DNA of 54,616 nucleotides. It comes from an uncultured Erysipelotrichaceae bacterium (lineage in GTDB: Bacteria; Bacillota_I; Bacilli_A; RF39; UBA660). This document shows, one piece after another, positions 41,928-51,091 of the stretch. A model generated the notes under the pieces. The model was not told the origin of the DNA. It was given only the letters and a program-made list of their open reading frames with translations, and ran no database searches. The stretch's first letter is position 1; each line of letters opens with the position of its first letter. Location: positions 1 to 54,616 of the forward strand of contig CACYWH010000003.1 of assembly GCA_902778125.1 (NCBI GenBank), in the 5' to 3' direction. Made by a program: the position numbers and the translations under genes.

Positions 41928-42866
41928 ATGGAAAAAATTAAAAAATATTTTGTTAATAAGATAGTTGTTTGGACAATTATATTTGTATTATTAATGCTCT
42001 TTTATTTGGTACCTTCAAATAATAGTAAATTTAATTATGAAGTAACTAACGATGAAATAGAATATGAATCTAATGTGGTTTATTTAATGGATGATGATAA
42101 TTATGTATCTAAAGTAATATCATATTTTAATAGTGAAACTATAGTGGATGATATTAAATCTAAAATAAATATTTTAATAAATGGTGATTCTTCTTTAAAA
42201 TCATTTTATTCATTAATACCTAAAGGAACTATATTAAAAAGTGTTAAAGTTGAAAAAGACAATGTATATCTTGATTTTAATAAGGAAATACTAAATGTGA
42301 ATGAATACATAGAAGAATCAATGATTGAGTCTATAATTTGGACTGTTACTGAAACTAATGGGTTAAATAATGTTTATATTTCTGTAGATGGAGAATTATT
42401 AAAAGAACTGCCTAATTCTAAAAAAGAATTAAGTATGCCATTAACTCGTGAATATGGTATTAATAAAAAATATGACATTAGTAGTTTAAATGACATAGAT
42501 AAAACAATTATATATTTTTCTAAGAGTGATGGAGAAAATACTTATTATGTACCTGTTACTAAAATAACTAATATGGCAACTGATAAGATAGATATAATAA
42601 TTGAAGAATTAAAAAGTTCAATAAATGCACAAGATAATTTAAATGGGCTTATACCTGATAATTTAAAATTAGTAAGTAGTAATATAGATGATAATAAAAT
42701 GAATTTAGTATTTAATAATTATATATTTAATGATTCATCTAAAAAAGTCATACTAGAAGAAGTTAAATATATTTTATCAGAGTCTGTATTTGCTAATTAT
42801 GATATAGATGAAATAATATTTAATACTGAAAATGATAAAAATATTGATAGAGTGGTAAAAAAATAA
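41928..42866 (+). CDS. gerM: GerM domain protein (sporulation/germination)
   Basis: In this 312-residue protein one helix near the start (about 11-27) anchors the rest outside or in the intermembrane space. Two GerM domains follow (about 45-155 and 165-305), each with the pattern of a strand, a helix with IDIIIEELKSS-like sequence, LIPKGT or LIPDNL, and VYLDFNKEI or MNLVFNNYI. GerM is needed for sporulation in Bacillus. There is no clear RBS before ATG 41928. Confidence 0.82.
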   Translation: MEKIKKYFVNKIVVWTIIFVLLMLFYLVPSNNSKFNYEVTNDEIEYESNVVYLMDDDNYVSKVISYFNSETIVDDIKSKINILINGDSSLKSFYSLIPKGTILKSVKVEKDNVYLDFNKEILNVNEYIEESMIESIIWTVTETNGLNNVYISVDGELLKELPNSKKELSMPLTREYGINKKYDISSLNDIDKTIIYFSKSDGENTYYVPVTKITNMATDKIDIIIEELKSSINAQDNLNGLIPDNLKLVSSNIDDNKMNLVFNNYIFNDSSKKVILEEVKYILSESVFANYDIDEIIFNTENDKNIDRVVKK

Positions 42867-42874
42867 AAAAGTGC

Positions 42875-42903
42875 TTGAAAAATTACTAATATTGTTGTAT
42901 ACT
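42875..42903 (+). promoter_or_regulatory. tRNA-Arg promoter
   Basis: TTGAAA (42875-42880), 17 bases, TATACT (42898-42903). Confidence 0.8.
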
Positions 42904-42922
42904 TTACTAGTAAATTCAAGTT

Positions 42923-42999
<77 letters not shown>

Positions 43000-43012
43000 T
43001 ATTGTAATAGAG

Positions 43013-43032
43013 ATGCCCTTATGGGCATTTTT
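43013..43032 (+). terminator. tRNA-Arg terminator
   Basis: ATGCCC / GGGCAT with loop TTAT, then Ts. Confidence 0.85.
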
Positions 43033-43069
43033 ATATTGTATAATATGATATAATTAAGATGAGGTAAGT

Positions 43070-43942
43070 ATGGCTGAGATAACAACACATATATTTTTTA
43101 GTATAGATATACAAAATAAAATTAAATCTAGTTCTTTAATAAAACTTTTTTCTTTGGGACCTGATGTGTTTTATTTTAGTAAAAAAACATATTCTATAGC
43201 ATATAAAATGCATAGAAAGAACACATTATTGTTTTTCAAAAACTATATTAAATATATAAAAGATAATAAACTTGAAAATAATGATTATGTAGTTGGAAGT
43301 TTATATGGCTTTCTTACTCATTATGTTTTAGATTATATGGTTCATCCTTATATATTTTATAAAGGTGGATTAAATAATGGTATGCATAGAGTATATGAAA
43401 TGAGTCTTACAAAATATGTATTAAATGAACATGGTATTAATCCTGTTAAATATAAAATATCTGAATATATAAATACTAATGAAAATGAAGATGTAATAAA
43501 ACTTTTAGATTATGTTTTATATAAAACATATGGTGTTTCTTCTGGAGGGAAACTATATTATAAATGTGTTAAAAGAGTTAAAAGAACTTACATGTTGTTT
43601 AGATATGATAGATTTGGGATTAAGAAATTCTTTTATAAAATTATAGATTTATTTTATAAAAAGAAATTATCTAGTGCATCTTATTATAACATTGAAGATG
43701 TTTCATTTAATTTAGAACATAATACTTGGTATCATCCATGTAGTTATAAAAAATCTAATAAATCATTATTAGATTTATATAGTGAAAGTTATAAAATAAT
43801 ATATAAAGTAATTAAAAATGTAAATCTTGTTTTAAATAATAAAAAAGATATTGATGAACTTGATAATATTATTGAAAATAGATCACTTATTAATGGACTT
43901 GATTCTAATGAAAGACATGTTATGAAATATTTTGAAAAATAG
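43070..43942 (+). CDS. zinc-dependent phospholipase C-like protein
   Basis: This 290-residue protein has His-rich helices of the zinc-dependent PLC/S1-P1 fold: ITTHIFF at the start, LGPDVFYF, KMHRKNT, and GFLTHYVLDYMVHPYIFY with two metal-type histidines and an Asp, then HNTWYHP. It lacks a signal peptide, so it is probably intracellular, as for many proteins annotated this way. The substrate is unknown. RBS GAGGTAA precedes the ATG. Confidence 0.78.
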   Translation: MAEITTHIFFSIDIQNKIKSSSLIKLFSLGPDVFYFSKKTYSIAYKMHRKNTLLFFKNYIKYIKDNKLENNDYVVGSLYGFLTHYVLDYMVHPYIFYKGGLNNGMHRVYEMSLTKYVLNEHGINPVKYKISEYINTNENEDVIKLLDYVLYKTYGVSSGGKLYYKCVKRVKRTYMLFRYDRFGIKKFFYKIIDLFYKKKLSSASYYNIEDVSFNLEHNTWYHPCSYKKSNKSLLDLYSESYKIIYKVIKNVNLVLNNKKDIDELDNIIENRSLINGLDSNERHVMKYFEK

Positions 43943-43970
43943 ATAATTTATTCATTAAAACGTCTTAATA

Positions 43971-43999
43971 TTGACTTATTGTATCAAATATGATATAAT
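43971..43999 (+). promoter_or_regulatory. promoter of the 44031 gene
   Basis: TTGACT (43971-43976), 17 bases, TATAAT (43994-43999). Confidence 0.8.
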
Positions 44000-44030
44000 G
44001 TATACGGTTTTAAGAATGGGGGTAAAAATT

Positions 44031-44675
44031 ATGGTATATTTTGTGTTATGGTTAGAAGGAGTATTGTTAAGTTCTATAAATGTTATTAAATCATCTAGAG
44101 CTCGTAAATATTTAGAAAAAACTGATAAATCATTCTGTGAATATATGGAAAATAAAACTGATGAAGAGAAAGCATTGTTAAATGCTAAAGCAATTATTAA
44201 AATGCTTATTCCAGTTTATAATATTATTCATCCAGTTAAATTATTATTTAAAAGAAGTTATGAACTTGCTAATATATGGAAACTTGATATTTTAAAAAAG
44301 GATGAAAAGAAAAAAGCAAGACTTAAATTACAAGAAAAAAATACTGAAGAAGTAAAAAAAGAAGAAAAAGTAGAAAAGCCTCAAGTTAAGAAAGAAACAG
44401 TTACTAAAGAAACTACTAAAAATACAACAAAAGATAAATATCAAATGTTAAGTGAATATTATGATAGTTTAAATAATTCAAATATTGACTATAATGATGT
44501 TATGAAATGTTATATAGTTGCATATAAAAATGCCAAACTTAATTATTTAGAAGCTAAAAAGAAAAATGATAAAAAAACTATGTTAGATTGTTATAAAATG
44601 ATGAAACTTGCATCTGATAAATCAATAGAGCTTAAGGATAAAAGGACTAAAGGGGTTAGTCGTATATTAAAATAG
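44031..44675 (+). CDS. hypothetical protein with Lys/Glu-rich linker
   Basis: This 214-residue protein begins with a hydrophobic stretch VYFVLWLEGVLLSSINVI and continues with a helical part. A highly charged linker follows (about 95-135, Lys/Glu/Thr-rich), then a C-terminal helical domain. ATG 44031 follows GGGGGT and lies 32 bases after the -10, which excludes longer in-frame starts near 43971. No family is recognised. It is a single-gene unit. Confidence 0.65.
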   Translation: MVYFVLWLEGVLLSSINVIKSSRARKYLEKTDKSFCEYMENKTDEEKALLNAKAIIKMLIPVYNIIHPVKLLFKRSYELANIWKLDILKKDEKKKARLKLQEKNTEEVKKEEKVEKPQVKKETVTKETTKNTTKDKYQMLSEYYDSLNNSNIDYNDVMKCYIVAYKNAKLNYLEAKKKNDKKTMLDCYKMMKLASDKSIELKDKRTKGVSRILK

Positions 44676-44696
44676 TTCATTAATTTGAACTATTTT
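44669..44696 (+). terminator. terminator
   Basis: AAAATAGTTCA / TGAACTATTTT overlapping the preceding stop codon. Confidence 0.75.
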
Positions 44697-44718
44697 AATT
44701 TGAAAGATTAAATTGTTA

Positions 44719-44727
44719 TGCTATAAT
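44719..44727 (+). promoter_or_regulatory. extended -10 promoter of hemW
   Basis: TGCTATAAT, 17 bases before the hemW ATG. Confidence 0.55.
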
Positions 44728-44744
44728 ATTATAGAGGTAATGAT

Positions 44745-45827
44745 ATGAGAAGTGTTTATGTACATATTCCATTTTGTAAAAGTATTTGTTCTTATTGTGA
44801 CTTTTGTAAATTTTTATACAAAGATACTTGGGCAAGTGCATATTTAGACTATTTAGATAAAGAAATAGATGAGTATTATGAAAATGACATTGTTAAATCT
44901 ATTTATATTGGAGGAGGAACGCCTTCTTCTTTAAGTCTTGAAAATATTTCTAAATTATTTAAAATACTTCTTAAAATTAAAAGAACTACTGGTGCAGAAA
45001 TAACTTTTGAGTGTAATATCAATGACATAAATAAAGAATTATTAACCATTTTAAAAGAAAACGGAGTAAATAGACTTAGTATTGGTGTTGAAAGTTTTAA
45101 TAAGAAAAATCTTGAATTTATGAATAGAAAGCATAATAAAAAAGATATATTTAATAAAATTAAATTATGTAGAACACATGGATTTAAAAATATTAATGTT
45201 GATTTGATATATGCTCTTCCTACAGAAAATATTTTAGTATTAATGAATGATGTTCGTAATATACTAAAATTAGGTATAGAACATATATCAACATATTCAT
45301 TAATAATAGAAGATCATACTATGCTTTATTACAATAAGGTAAAGCCTATAAATGAAGAATTAGATTATAAGATGTATAAATATATTTGTAGGAAACTAAG
45401 AAAAAAGGGATATAATCACTATGAAGTATCGAATTTTGCTAAAAAAGGATTTCAAAGTATACATAATTTAACTTATTGGAATAATTTAGAATACTATGGT
45501 TTTGGACTTGGTAGTCATGGATATATTAATGACATGAGATATGAAAATACTAGAAATTTTAATAAGTATCTTAAAGGTGAGTTTAGATTTAATGAACTTT
45601 TAGTATCAAATCAAGAAGAAATGGAAAATGAATTAATATTAGGGCTTAGAAAATTAGAAGGAATTAATATTCATGAGTTTAATAATAAATTTGGTAAAGA
45701 TATTTTTCATGCTTTTAAAATAGATGAAGCATTAAAAAAAGGATACTTAAAGTTAGAAAATAATATGTTGTTTATTCCTGAAAATAAAATATATGTTATG
45801 AATGAAATAATAAATATGATAATGTGA
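44745..45827 (+). CDS. hemW: radical SAM protein HemW
   Basis: This 360-residue protein of the HemN/HemW family has its radical SAM cluster cysteines in CKSICSYCDFC (C11, C15, C18, plus C21). It has the GGGTPSSL SAM motif, GVESFN, and DLIYALP. HemW is a heme chaperone rather than a coproporphyrinogen oxidase; the short form without the N-terminal extension and the CxxxCxxCxC pattern fit it. It is followed by the ABC transporter pair after ten bases. Confidence 0.92.
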   Translation: MRSVYVHIPFCKSICSYCDFCKFLYKDTWASAYLDYLDKEIDEYYENDIVKSIYIGGGTPSSLSLENISKLFKILLKIKRTTGAEITFECNINDINKELLTILKENGVNRLSIGVESFNKKNLEFMNRKHNKKDIFNKIKLCRTHGFKNINVDLIYALPTENILVLMNDVRNILKLGIEHISTYSLIIEDHTMLYYNKVKPINEELDYKMYKYICRKLRKKGYNHYEVSNFAKKGFQSIHNLTYWNNLEYYGFGLGSHGYINDMRYENTRNFNKYLKGEFRFNELLVSNQEEMENELILGLRKLEGINIHEFNNKFGKDIFHAFKIDEALKKGYLKLENNMLFIPENKIYVMNEIINMIM

Positions 45828-45837
45828 GGTTGGTTAG

Positions 45838-47547
45838 ATGAAAATTATTAAATTGATGAAAGGGCTTACTAGATATATAGTAATAATGTTATTATTTTCT
45901 GTTGTTCAAGTTTTCTGTGAATTATATTTACCTGATATTATGAGTGATATAGTTGATGTGGGAATTAGAAATGGAGATAATTTATATATTATATATAGAG
46001 CCATATTAATGCTTGGAGTAACATTAGTATGTTTAGGCAGTAATATATTAGTTGTATTTTCTACTGCAAAGTTTTCAAATACTTATGGATATAAATTAAG
46101 ACATGCTTTATATAGTAAAATAAATACATTTAGTAAAAGAGAAATAGATGAATTTGGTGCATCTACATTAATCACAAGAAGTACAAATAATGTTAGTAAT
46201 ATAACTTCAACATTTTCGTTTGGATTAAGACTTATTATCTTTGCGCCAATTATGGGAATAGGTGCTGCGATAATGGGATATAAAGCTGCTCCTAATCTTG
46301 CCCATATTGTTGTAATTGCAGTAGCAGTATTAATGGTTTTCTTAATTGCAATTTTTGCGCTTGTTTTTCCTAAATTTGAACTTATTCAAAAATTACTTGA
46401 TAAATTAAATGCAAGTACTCGTGAAATATTATCTGGGCTTAGAGTAATTAAAGCATTTAACAAACAAGATTATTTTAAGAAAAGATTTGCTAAAGTAAAT
46501 AAAGATAATATGGATTTAAATATTTTCTTAAATAAAATACTTTATTTAATACAACCAATGATGATTCTTATTATTAATATTGCGACAATTGTTATTGTTT
46601 GGGTATCATCTAAGTATTTAGAAACATATACTTTAGAAATTGGTTCAATGATGGCATTTATTCAATATATGTCTACAGTTCTTATGAGCTTTTTAATGTT
46701 ACTTGTAATCATATTAAATATACCTAGAGTACTAGTATCATTTAGAAGAATAAATGAGGTTTTAGATGCTAAAGTTTCTATAGAAAATGATGGCTCAATT
46801 AAGCTTACTAAACTTGAAAGTATTGAATTTAGACACGTTTACTTTAAATATGCTGGTGCTGAAGATTATATGCTTAAAGATATTAATTTTAGAATAGAAA
46901 AAGGTCAAAATGTAGGAATAATTGGATCAAGTGGAAGCGGTAAAACAACTATTATTAATTTGCTACTTCGTCACTTAGATGTTACTAAAGGAGAAATACT
47001 TATAAATGGTATAAATATACAGGAATATGATTTACCATCTCTTAGAAATATATTTGCTTATACTCCTCAAAAAACATTATTATTTAAAGGATCAGTATTA
47101 GAAAATTTAGTGTTTGATACTAAAGTACCAGATAATGTTATTGATAAAGTATTAAAAGAAGCTGATGTAAAAGAGTTTATCGATAAAAATAAAGAAGGAT
47201 ATGAATATAAAGTCGAACAAGCAGCAGCTAATTTAAGTGGTGGACAAAAACAAAGAATATCTATTGCTAGAGCATTACTTTCAGGTGGAGAATGTTTGCT
47301 ATTTGATGATTCTTTTTCAGCAGTAGACTATATTACTGATAAAAAAATTAGAGAATATTTAAAGAAAGATTATAATGACAAAATGGTTTTATTAGTAACA
47401 CAAAGAGTAGGAACCATTAAGGAATCAGATAATATCATAGTACTTGAAGAAGGACGAGTTGAATCAATTGGCAATTATGAATACTTAGAAAAGAATAGTA
47501 AAGTATTTAAAGAATTTATAGAGTCACAACAAAGGGAGGTGTTATAA
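45838..47547 (+). CDS. ABC exporter half-transporter, degenerate-site subunit
   Basis: In this 569-residue protein the N-terminal six-helix exporter domain (about 1-310) is followed by a nucleotide-binding domain with Walker A GSSGSGKTT, signature NLSGGQKQR and Walker B CLLFDDSFSAVD. The residue after the Walker B Asp is Asp, not the catalytic Glu, as in the inactive site of heterodimeric exporters of the BmrC/D or LmrC/D kind. Its stop overlaps the start of the partner gene. The exported substrate is unknown. Confidence 0.92.
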   Translation: MKIIKLMKGLTRYIVIMLLFSVVQVFCELYLPDIMSDIVDVGIRNGDNLYIIYRAILMLGVTLVCLGSNILVVFSTAKFSNTYGYKLRHALYSKINTFSKREIDEFGASTLITRSTNNVSNITSTFSFGLRLIIFAPIMGIGAAIMGYKAAPNLAHIVVIAVAVLMVFLIAIFALVFPKFELIQKLLDKLNASTREILSGLRVIKAFNKQDYFKKRFAKVNKDNMDLNIFLNKILYLIQPMMILIINIATIVIVWVSSKYLETYTLEIGSMMAFIQYMSTVLMSFLMLLVIILNIPRVLVSFRRINEVLDAKVSIENDGSIKLTKLESIEFRHVYFKYAGAEDYMLKDINFRIEKGQNVGIIGSSGSGKTTIINLLLRHLDVTKGEILINGINIQEYDLPSLRNIFAYTPQKTLLFKGSVLENLVFDTKVPDNVIDKVLKEADVKEFIDKNKEGYEYKVEQAAANLSGGQKQRISIARALLSGGECLLFDDSFSAVDYITDKKIREYLKKDYNDKMVLLVTQRVGTIKESDNIIVLEEGRVESIGNYEYLEKNSKVFKEFIESQQREVL

Positions 47548-49307
47548 TGAAAGATAAAAAAATGCCTTCTTTTAAAGAAATTATTACTAAAACATTTAAA
47601 ATCATAGGTGGTCATAAAAGAGCGTATGCATTAATAATTATATTTTGCTTACTTGCTGCTTTATTTAATTCAATTGCGCCTTATTTTCTAGGATTTGCAA
47701 CAGATAGTCTATATAATTCAGTTACTAATAATACTGGTATTGATTATTCATATTTAACAAAGATTCTTTTAATAGTACTTACATGTTATGTATTTAATGC
47801 GATATGTACATACTTTAAAAGTTATCTATCATCTAAACTAGGTCAAGAAATTGGTTTTTCATTAAGAAAACAATTAATTGATAAAATAAATGTAATTAAA
47901 CTAAAACATTTAGATAAAATGAAAAAAGGAGATATTATTTCTAAAATAACTAATGATGTAGAAAGACTAACTGATAATTTAACTGAAATAATTCCTGAAC
48001 TTATATATAATTCTGTTTTATTAATAAGTGTTATTGTAATGATGTTTATTTTAGATGTTAAACTTGCATTACTTACTATAACAGTAATACCTCTTACATA
48101 TGTATTGTTATCAGTAATTGTTAAGAAAACTCAAAAATATTTTGAATTAAATCAAAAAGCCATTGGAAATGTTAACTCATTTGTTGAAGAAAGTGTTACA
48201 AATAATGATGTAGTAAAGTCATTTAATAAAGAAAAATATTTTAATAATAAATTTGATAGAATAAGTAAAGAATTGTGTGATTATGGCTTTAAAAGTAGTT
48301 TCTATAGTTCACTTGCTGTACCATTTAATAGGGCAATTGGTAATATCAATTATATAATTATTGTATGTGTAGGTAGTATATCAGTTATTAAAGGCAGAAT
48401 GAGACTTGGAGCTATTCAATCATTTATTCAATACATGAAAGACTTTAATAGGCCAATGAATGTAATAGCTCAAGTAGTTTCAAATTTACAAATGGCCATG
48501 GCTTCTGTAGATAGAGTTTATGAAATACTTGATATGGAAGAAGAAGATAATGGTAAAATTAAAAAAGTTACATTTAATGAATGTATTGAATTTAAGAATG
48601 TAACTTTTGGATATAATGAAGATAAAAAAGTACTTAAGAATTTCAATTTAAAAATTAACAAAGGTGAAAGAATTGCTTTAGTTGGTAAAACAGGAGCAGG
48701 TAAAACGACTATTGTTAATTTATTAATGAATTTCCATAGTCATTACGATGGACAAATATTAATAGATGGGTTTGATATAAGGGATATTGATAAAAAAGAG
48801 TATCGTCGACTTATTAGTATGGTTTTACAAGATACATGGTTATTTGAGGGGACCATTCGTGAAAATATATTATTTGATAAAAAAATGAGTGATACTGAAC
48901 TTAAAAAGATACTAAATAAAGCAAAGATACTTCATATGATAGAAGGACTTCCTGGGGGTCTTAATTATGTTATTAATGAAGAAACAAATAATATGTCTGC
49001 TGGCGAAAAACAACTTATGACTATTGCAAGAGCTTTAATTGCAGATCCTCATATTTTAATATTAGATGAAGCTACAAGTAATGTTGATACAAGACTAGAG
49101 TATTTAATAAATCAATCTATGAATAATCTTATGAAGAATAGAACAGCTATAGTTATAGCACATAGATTATCTACAATAGTTGAAAGCGATAAGATAATAG
49201 TTATTAAAAATGGTCAAATTATAGAAGCTGGTACCCATAAAGAATTACTTAAAAATAAAGGATATTATTATGAACTTTATAGTAGCCAATTTGATATTAA
49301 TGAATAA
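47547..49307 (+). CDS. ABC exporter half-transporter, canonical-site subunit
   Basis: This 586-residue protein has a six-helix membrane domain (about 20-330) and a nucleotide-binding domain with GKTGAGKTT, NNMSAGEKQ and ILILDEATSNVD carrying the catalytic Glu, then the switch His in IAHRLSTI. The signature is MSAGE rather than LSGGQ, again typical of asymmetric pairs. It overlaps its partner by one base (TAATG), suggesting coupled translation and a 1:1 heterodimer. Confidence 0.93.
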   Translation: MKDKKMPSFKEIITKTFKIIGGHKRAYALIIIFCLLAALFNSIAPYFLGFATDSLYNSVTNNTGIDYSYLTKILLIVLTCYVFNAICTYFKSYLSSKLGQEIGFSLRKQLIDKINVIKLKHLDKMKKGDIISKITNDVERLTDNLTEIIPELIYNSVLLISVIVMMFILDVKLALLTITVIPLTYVLLSVIVKKTQKYFELNQKAIGNVNSFVEESVTNNDVVKSFNKEKYFNNKFDRISKELCDYGFKSSFYSSLAVPFNRAIGNINYIIIVCVGSISVIKGRMRLGAIQSFIQYMKDFNRPMNVIAQVVSNLQMAMASVDRVYEILDMEEEDNGKIKKVTFNECIEFKNVTFGYNEDKKVLKNFNLKINKGERIALVGKTGAGKTTIVNLLMNFHSHYDGQILIDGFDIRDIDKKEYRRLISMVLQDTWLFEGTIRENILFDKKMSDTELKKILNKAKILHMIEGLPGGLNYVINEETNNMSAGEKQLMTIARALIADPHILILDEATSNVDTRLEYLINQSMNNLMKNRTAIVIAHRLSTIVESDKIIVIKNGQIIEAGTHKELLKNKGYYYELYSSQFDINE

Positions 49308-49330
49308 AAGAGATTAAGTTCTCTTTTTTT
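49306..49330 (+). terminator. terminator of the ABC exporter operon
   Basis: AAAAGAGA / TCTCTTTT, then Ts. Confidence 0.8.
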
Positions 49331-49340
49331 GTTTGACAAA

Positions 49341-49367
49341 AAATTGACAATATTTGTCAATTTTTTT
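49341..49367 (+). terminator. second hairpin upstream of mraZ
   Basis: AAATTGACA (49341-49349) / TGTCAATTT (49355-49363) with loop ATATT, then Ts. TTGACA is inside it, so it may also be regulatory. Confidence 0.6.
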
Positions 49368-49378
49368 ATTAAAAAATC

Positions 49379-49407
49379 TTTACAAATTTATATAAAAATA
49401 GTAATAT
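49379..49407 (+). promoter_or_regulatory. mraZ operon promoter
   Basis: TTTACA (49379-49384), 17 bases, TAATAT (49402-49407). Confidence 0.75.
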
Positions 49408-49445
49408 AGTGGTAGGAAGTGAAACAAAGTGGTAGAAAGTGGGGT
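49406..49445 (+). promoter_or_regulatory. four 10-bp MraZ boxes
   Basis: ATAGTGGTAG, GAAGTGAAAC, AAAGTGGTAG and AAAGTGGGGT follow one another at exact 10-bp spacing, overlapping the -10 and the mraZ RBS. MraZ binds such AAAGTG-type tandem boxes at its own promoter in other bacteria, so autoregulation is expected. Confidence 0.85.
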
Positions 49446-49454
49446 GATTACCAA

Positions 49455-49895
49455 ATGTTAATGGGTGAATTTCATCATAATATAGATGAAAAAAGTCGAT
49501 TAATAATTCCTTCTAAATTTAGAAATGAATTAGGAGATAGAGTAGTAATCACTAAGGGCTTAGATAAATGCTTATTTGTTTATTCAGAACATGAATGGAA
49601 CAAAATAATGCAAAAAGTCAGCAATTTACAATTCACTAAAAAGAATGTAAGAGCCTTTGAAAGAACTTTCATTGGTGGAGCTTCTTTAATAGAATTCGAT
49701 AAACAAGGTCGAATTAATATTACCTCACCGTTAGTTCATTACGCCGATATTAATAAAGAATGCGTTATTATCGGCGTAAATGAACGATTAGAAATCTGGA
49801 GTAAAGAAGATTTTGAAAATTATATGAATGTTAATGAAGACACTTTAGAAGAAATAACAGAAAATATATTTGATAGTGGTGTATATGAAGCATAA
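49455..49895 (+). CDS. mraZ: transcriptional regulator MraZ
   Basis: This 146-residue protein has two SpoVT/AbrB-like MraZ domains, MLMGEFHHNIDEKSRLIIPS and GASLIEFDKQGRINIT. It is a DNA-binding ring-forming regulator of the division and cell-wall cluster. ATG 49455 gives the canonical MLMGE start after GGGGTGA; a longer reading from 49419 would begin inside the boxes. It overlaps rsmH by 11 bases. Confidence 0.95.
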   Translation: MLMGEFHHNIDEKSRLIIPSKFRNELGDRVVITKGLDKCLFVYSEHEWNKIMQKVSNLQFTKKNVRAFERTFIGGASLIEFDKQGRINITSPLVHYADINKECVIIGVNERLEIWSKEDFENYMNVNEDTLEEITENIFDSGVYEA

Positions 49896-50787
49896 AAGTG
49901 TTTTATTAAATGAGGTAATAGATTACTTAAACGTGTCAGAGGGTGGAATTTATATAGATGCTACTGTAGGATATGCAGGGCATAGTGGCGAAGTACTTAG
50001 GAAATTAAATAAAAAGGGGTTCCTTTTCGCCTTTGATCAAGATGATGATGCTATTAAATATTCAAATGAAGCATTATCAAAAATAGGATCAAACTTTAAA
50101 ATTATTAAGAGTAATTTTAAAGATATGAAAAACTATATTGATGAAAAAGTTGATGGAATAATGTTTGATCTTGGAGTTTCAAGTCCTCAACTAGATGAAG
50201 CAGATAGAGGATTTAGTTTCCATAAAGATGCTGAATTAGATATGAGAATGGATAAATCAAATCCATTAACTGCTAAAAAAGTTGTAAATGAATATAGTTA
50301 TGAAAAATTAGTAGATATCTTTTATAGATATGGAGAAGAAAAATATTCAAAAAGCATAGCTTCAGCAATAATTAAAAATAGGCCAATAAATACTACATTA
50401 GAATTAGCAGAACTAATAAAAAATAATGTTCCTATAAGCTATAGAAATAAATCTCATCCAGCTAGAAAAGTATTTCAAGCAATTAGAATTGAAGTTAATC
50501 ATGAACTTGATATACTTGAAGGATCTTTAAGAGATGCATTTGAATTATTAAAAGTAGGTGGAAGACTTTCTGTAATATCATTTCACTCACTTGAAGACAA
50601 AATTGTTGCTAAAGTATTTAAAGAATTATGTAGTGATGATGAAAATGCTAGAAAGTTACCTATAGTACCAGACGAATTAAGAGCAAGAGCTAAAAAAATA
50701 GTAAAAATAACACCAAGTTCAGATGAACTTGATGATAATAATAGAAGTAGAAGTTCAAAATTAAGAGTTATAGAAAGGATAAGATAA
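49885..50787 (+). CDS. rsmH: 16S rRNA (cytosine1402-N4)-methyltransferase RsmH
   Basis: This 300-residue SAM-dependent methyltransferase starts MKHKSVLLNEVIDYL, the family N-terminus. The SAM motif is IYIDATVGYAGHSGEVL. MFDLGVSSPQLDEADRGFSF, FQAIRIEVNHEL and VISFHSLEDKIVA are all strongly conserved. Upstream in-frame TTG 49870 is rejected. It is the second gene of the dcw-type cluster. Confidence 0.97.
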   Translation: MKHKSVLLNEVIDYLNVSEGGIYIDATVGYAGHSGEVLRKLNKKGFLFAFDQDDDAIKYSNEALSKIGSNFKIIKSNFKDMKNYIDEKVDGIMFDLGVSSPQLDEADRGFSFHKDAELDMRMDKSNPLTAKKVVNEYSYEKLVDIFYRYGEEKYSKSIASAIIKNRPINTTLELAELIKNNVPISYRNKSHPARKVFQAIRIEVNHELDILEGSLRDAFELLKVGGRLSVISFHSLEDKIVAKVFKELCSDDENARKLPIVPDELRARAKKIVKITPSSDELDDNNRSRSSKLRVIERIR

Positions 50788-50789
50788 AA

Positions 50790-51074
50790 ATGAAAAGAAG
50801 ATATGTAAGAATAAAAGGTGAAGGATATTTAAAATTTGGAATTTTAGTATTTCTAGGTTTATTTTTACTATGTAACTTCGTTTTAAATGCTAAAATCCAA
50901 TCAAGTAATTCTGAACTTCAAAGATTAAAAAGTAAAATTGATACACAAGAAAAAATGAATTTAAGTATGCAAATGAAAATTAATGAACTTGCATCTTTAG
51001 ATAATGCCTTAGAGGTTGCAGATACCTTCGGTTTAGAGTATAATAATAGTAATATTAGAATAATTTCTAAATAA
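50790..51074 (+). CDS. ftsL: FtsL-like cell-division protein
   Basis: This 94-residue bitopic protein has a basic cytoplasmic start (KRRYVRIKGEG), one helix (about 14-33) and a periplasmic-side coiled coil (about 34-72). FtsL sequences are poorly conserved; size, topology and position between rsmH and the division PBP support the call. It begins two bases after rsmH. Confidence 0.82.
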   Translation: MKRRYVRIKGEGYLKFGILVFLGLFLLCNFVLNAKIQSSNSELQRLKSKIDTQEKMNLSMQMKINELASLDNALEVADTFGLEYNNSNIRIISK

Positions 51075-51091
51075 GATAGGTGTGGTTTAAT

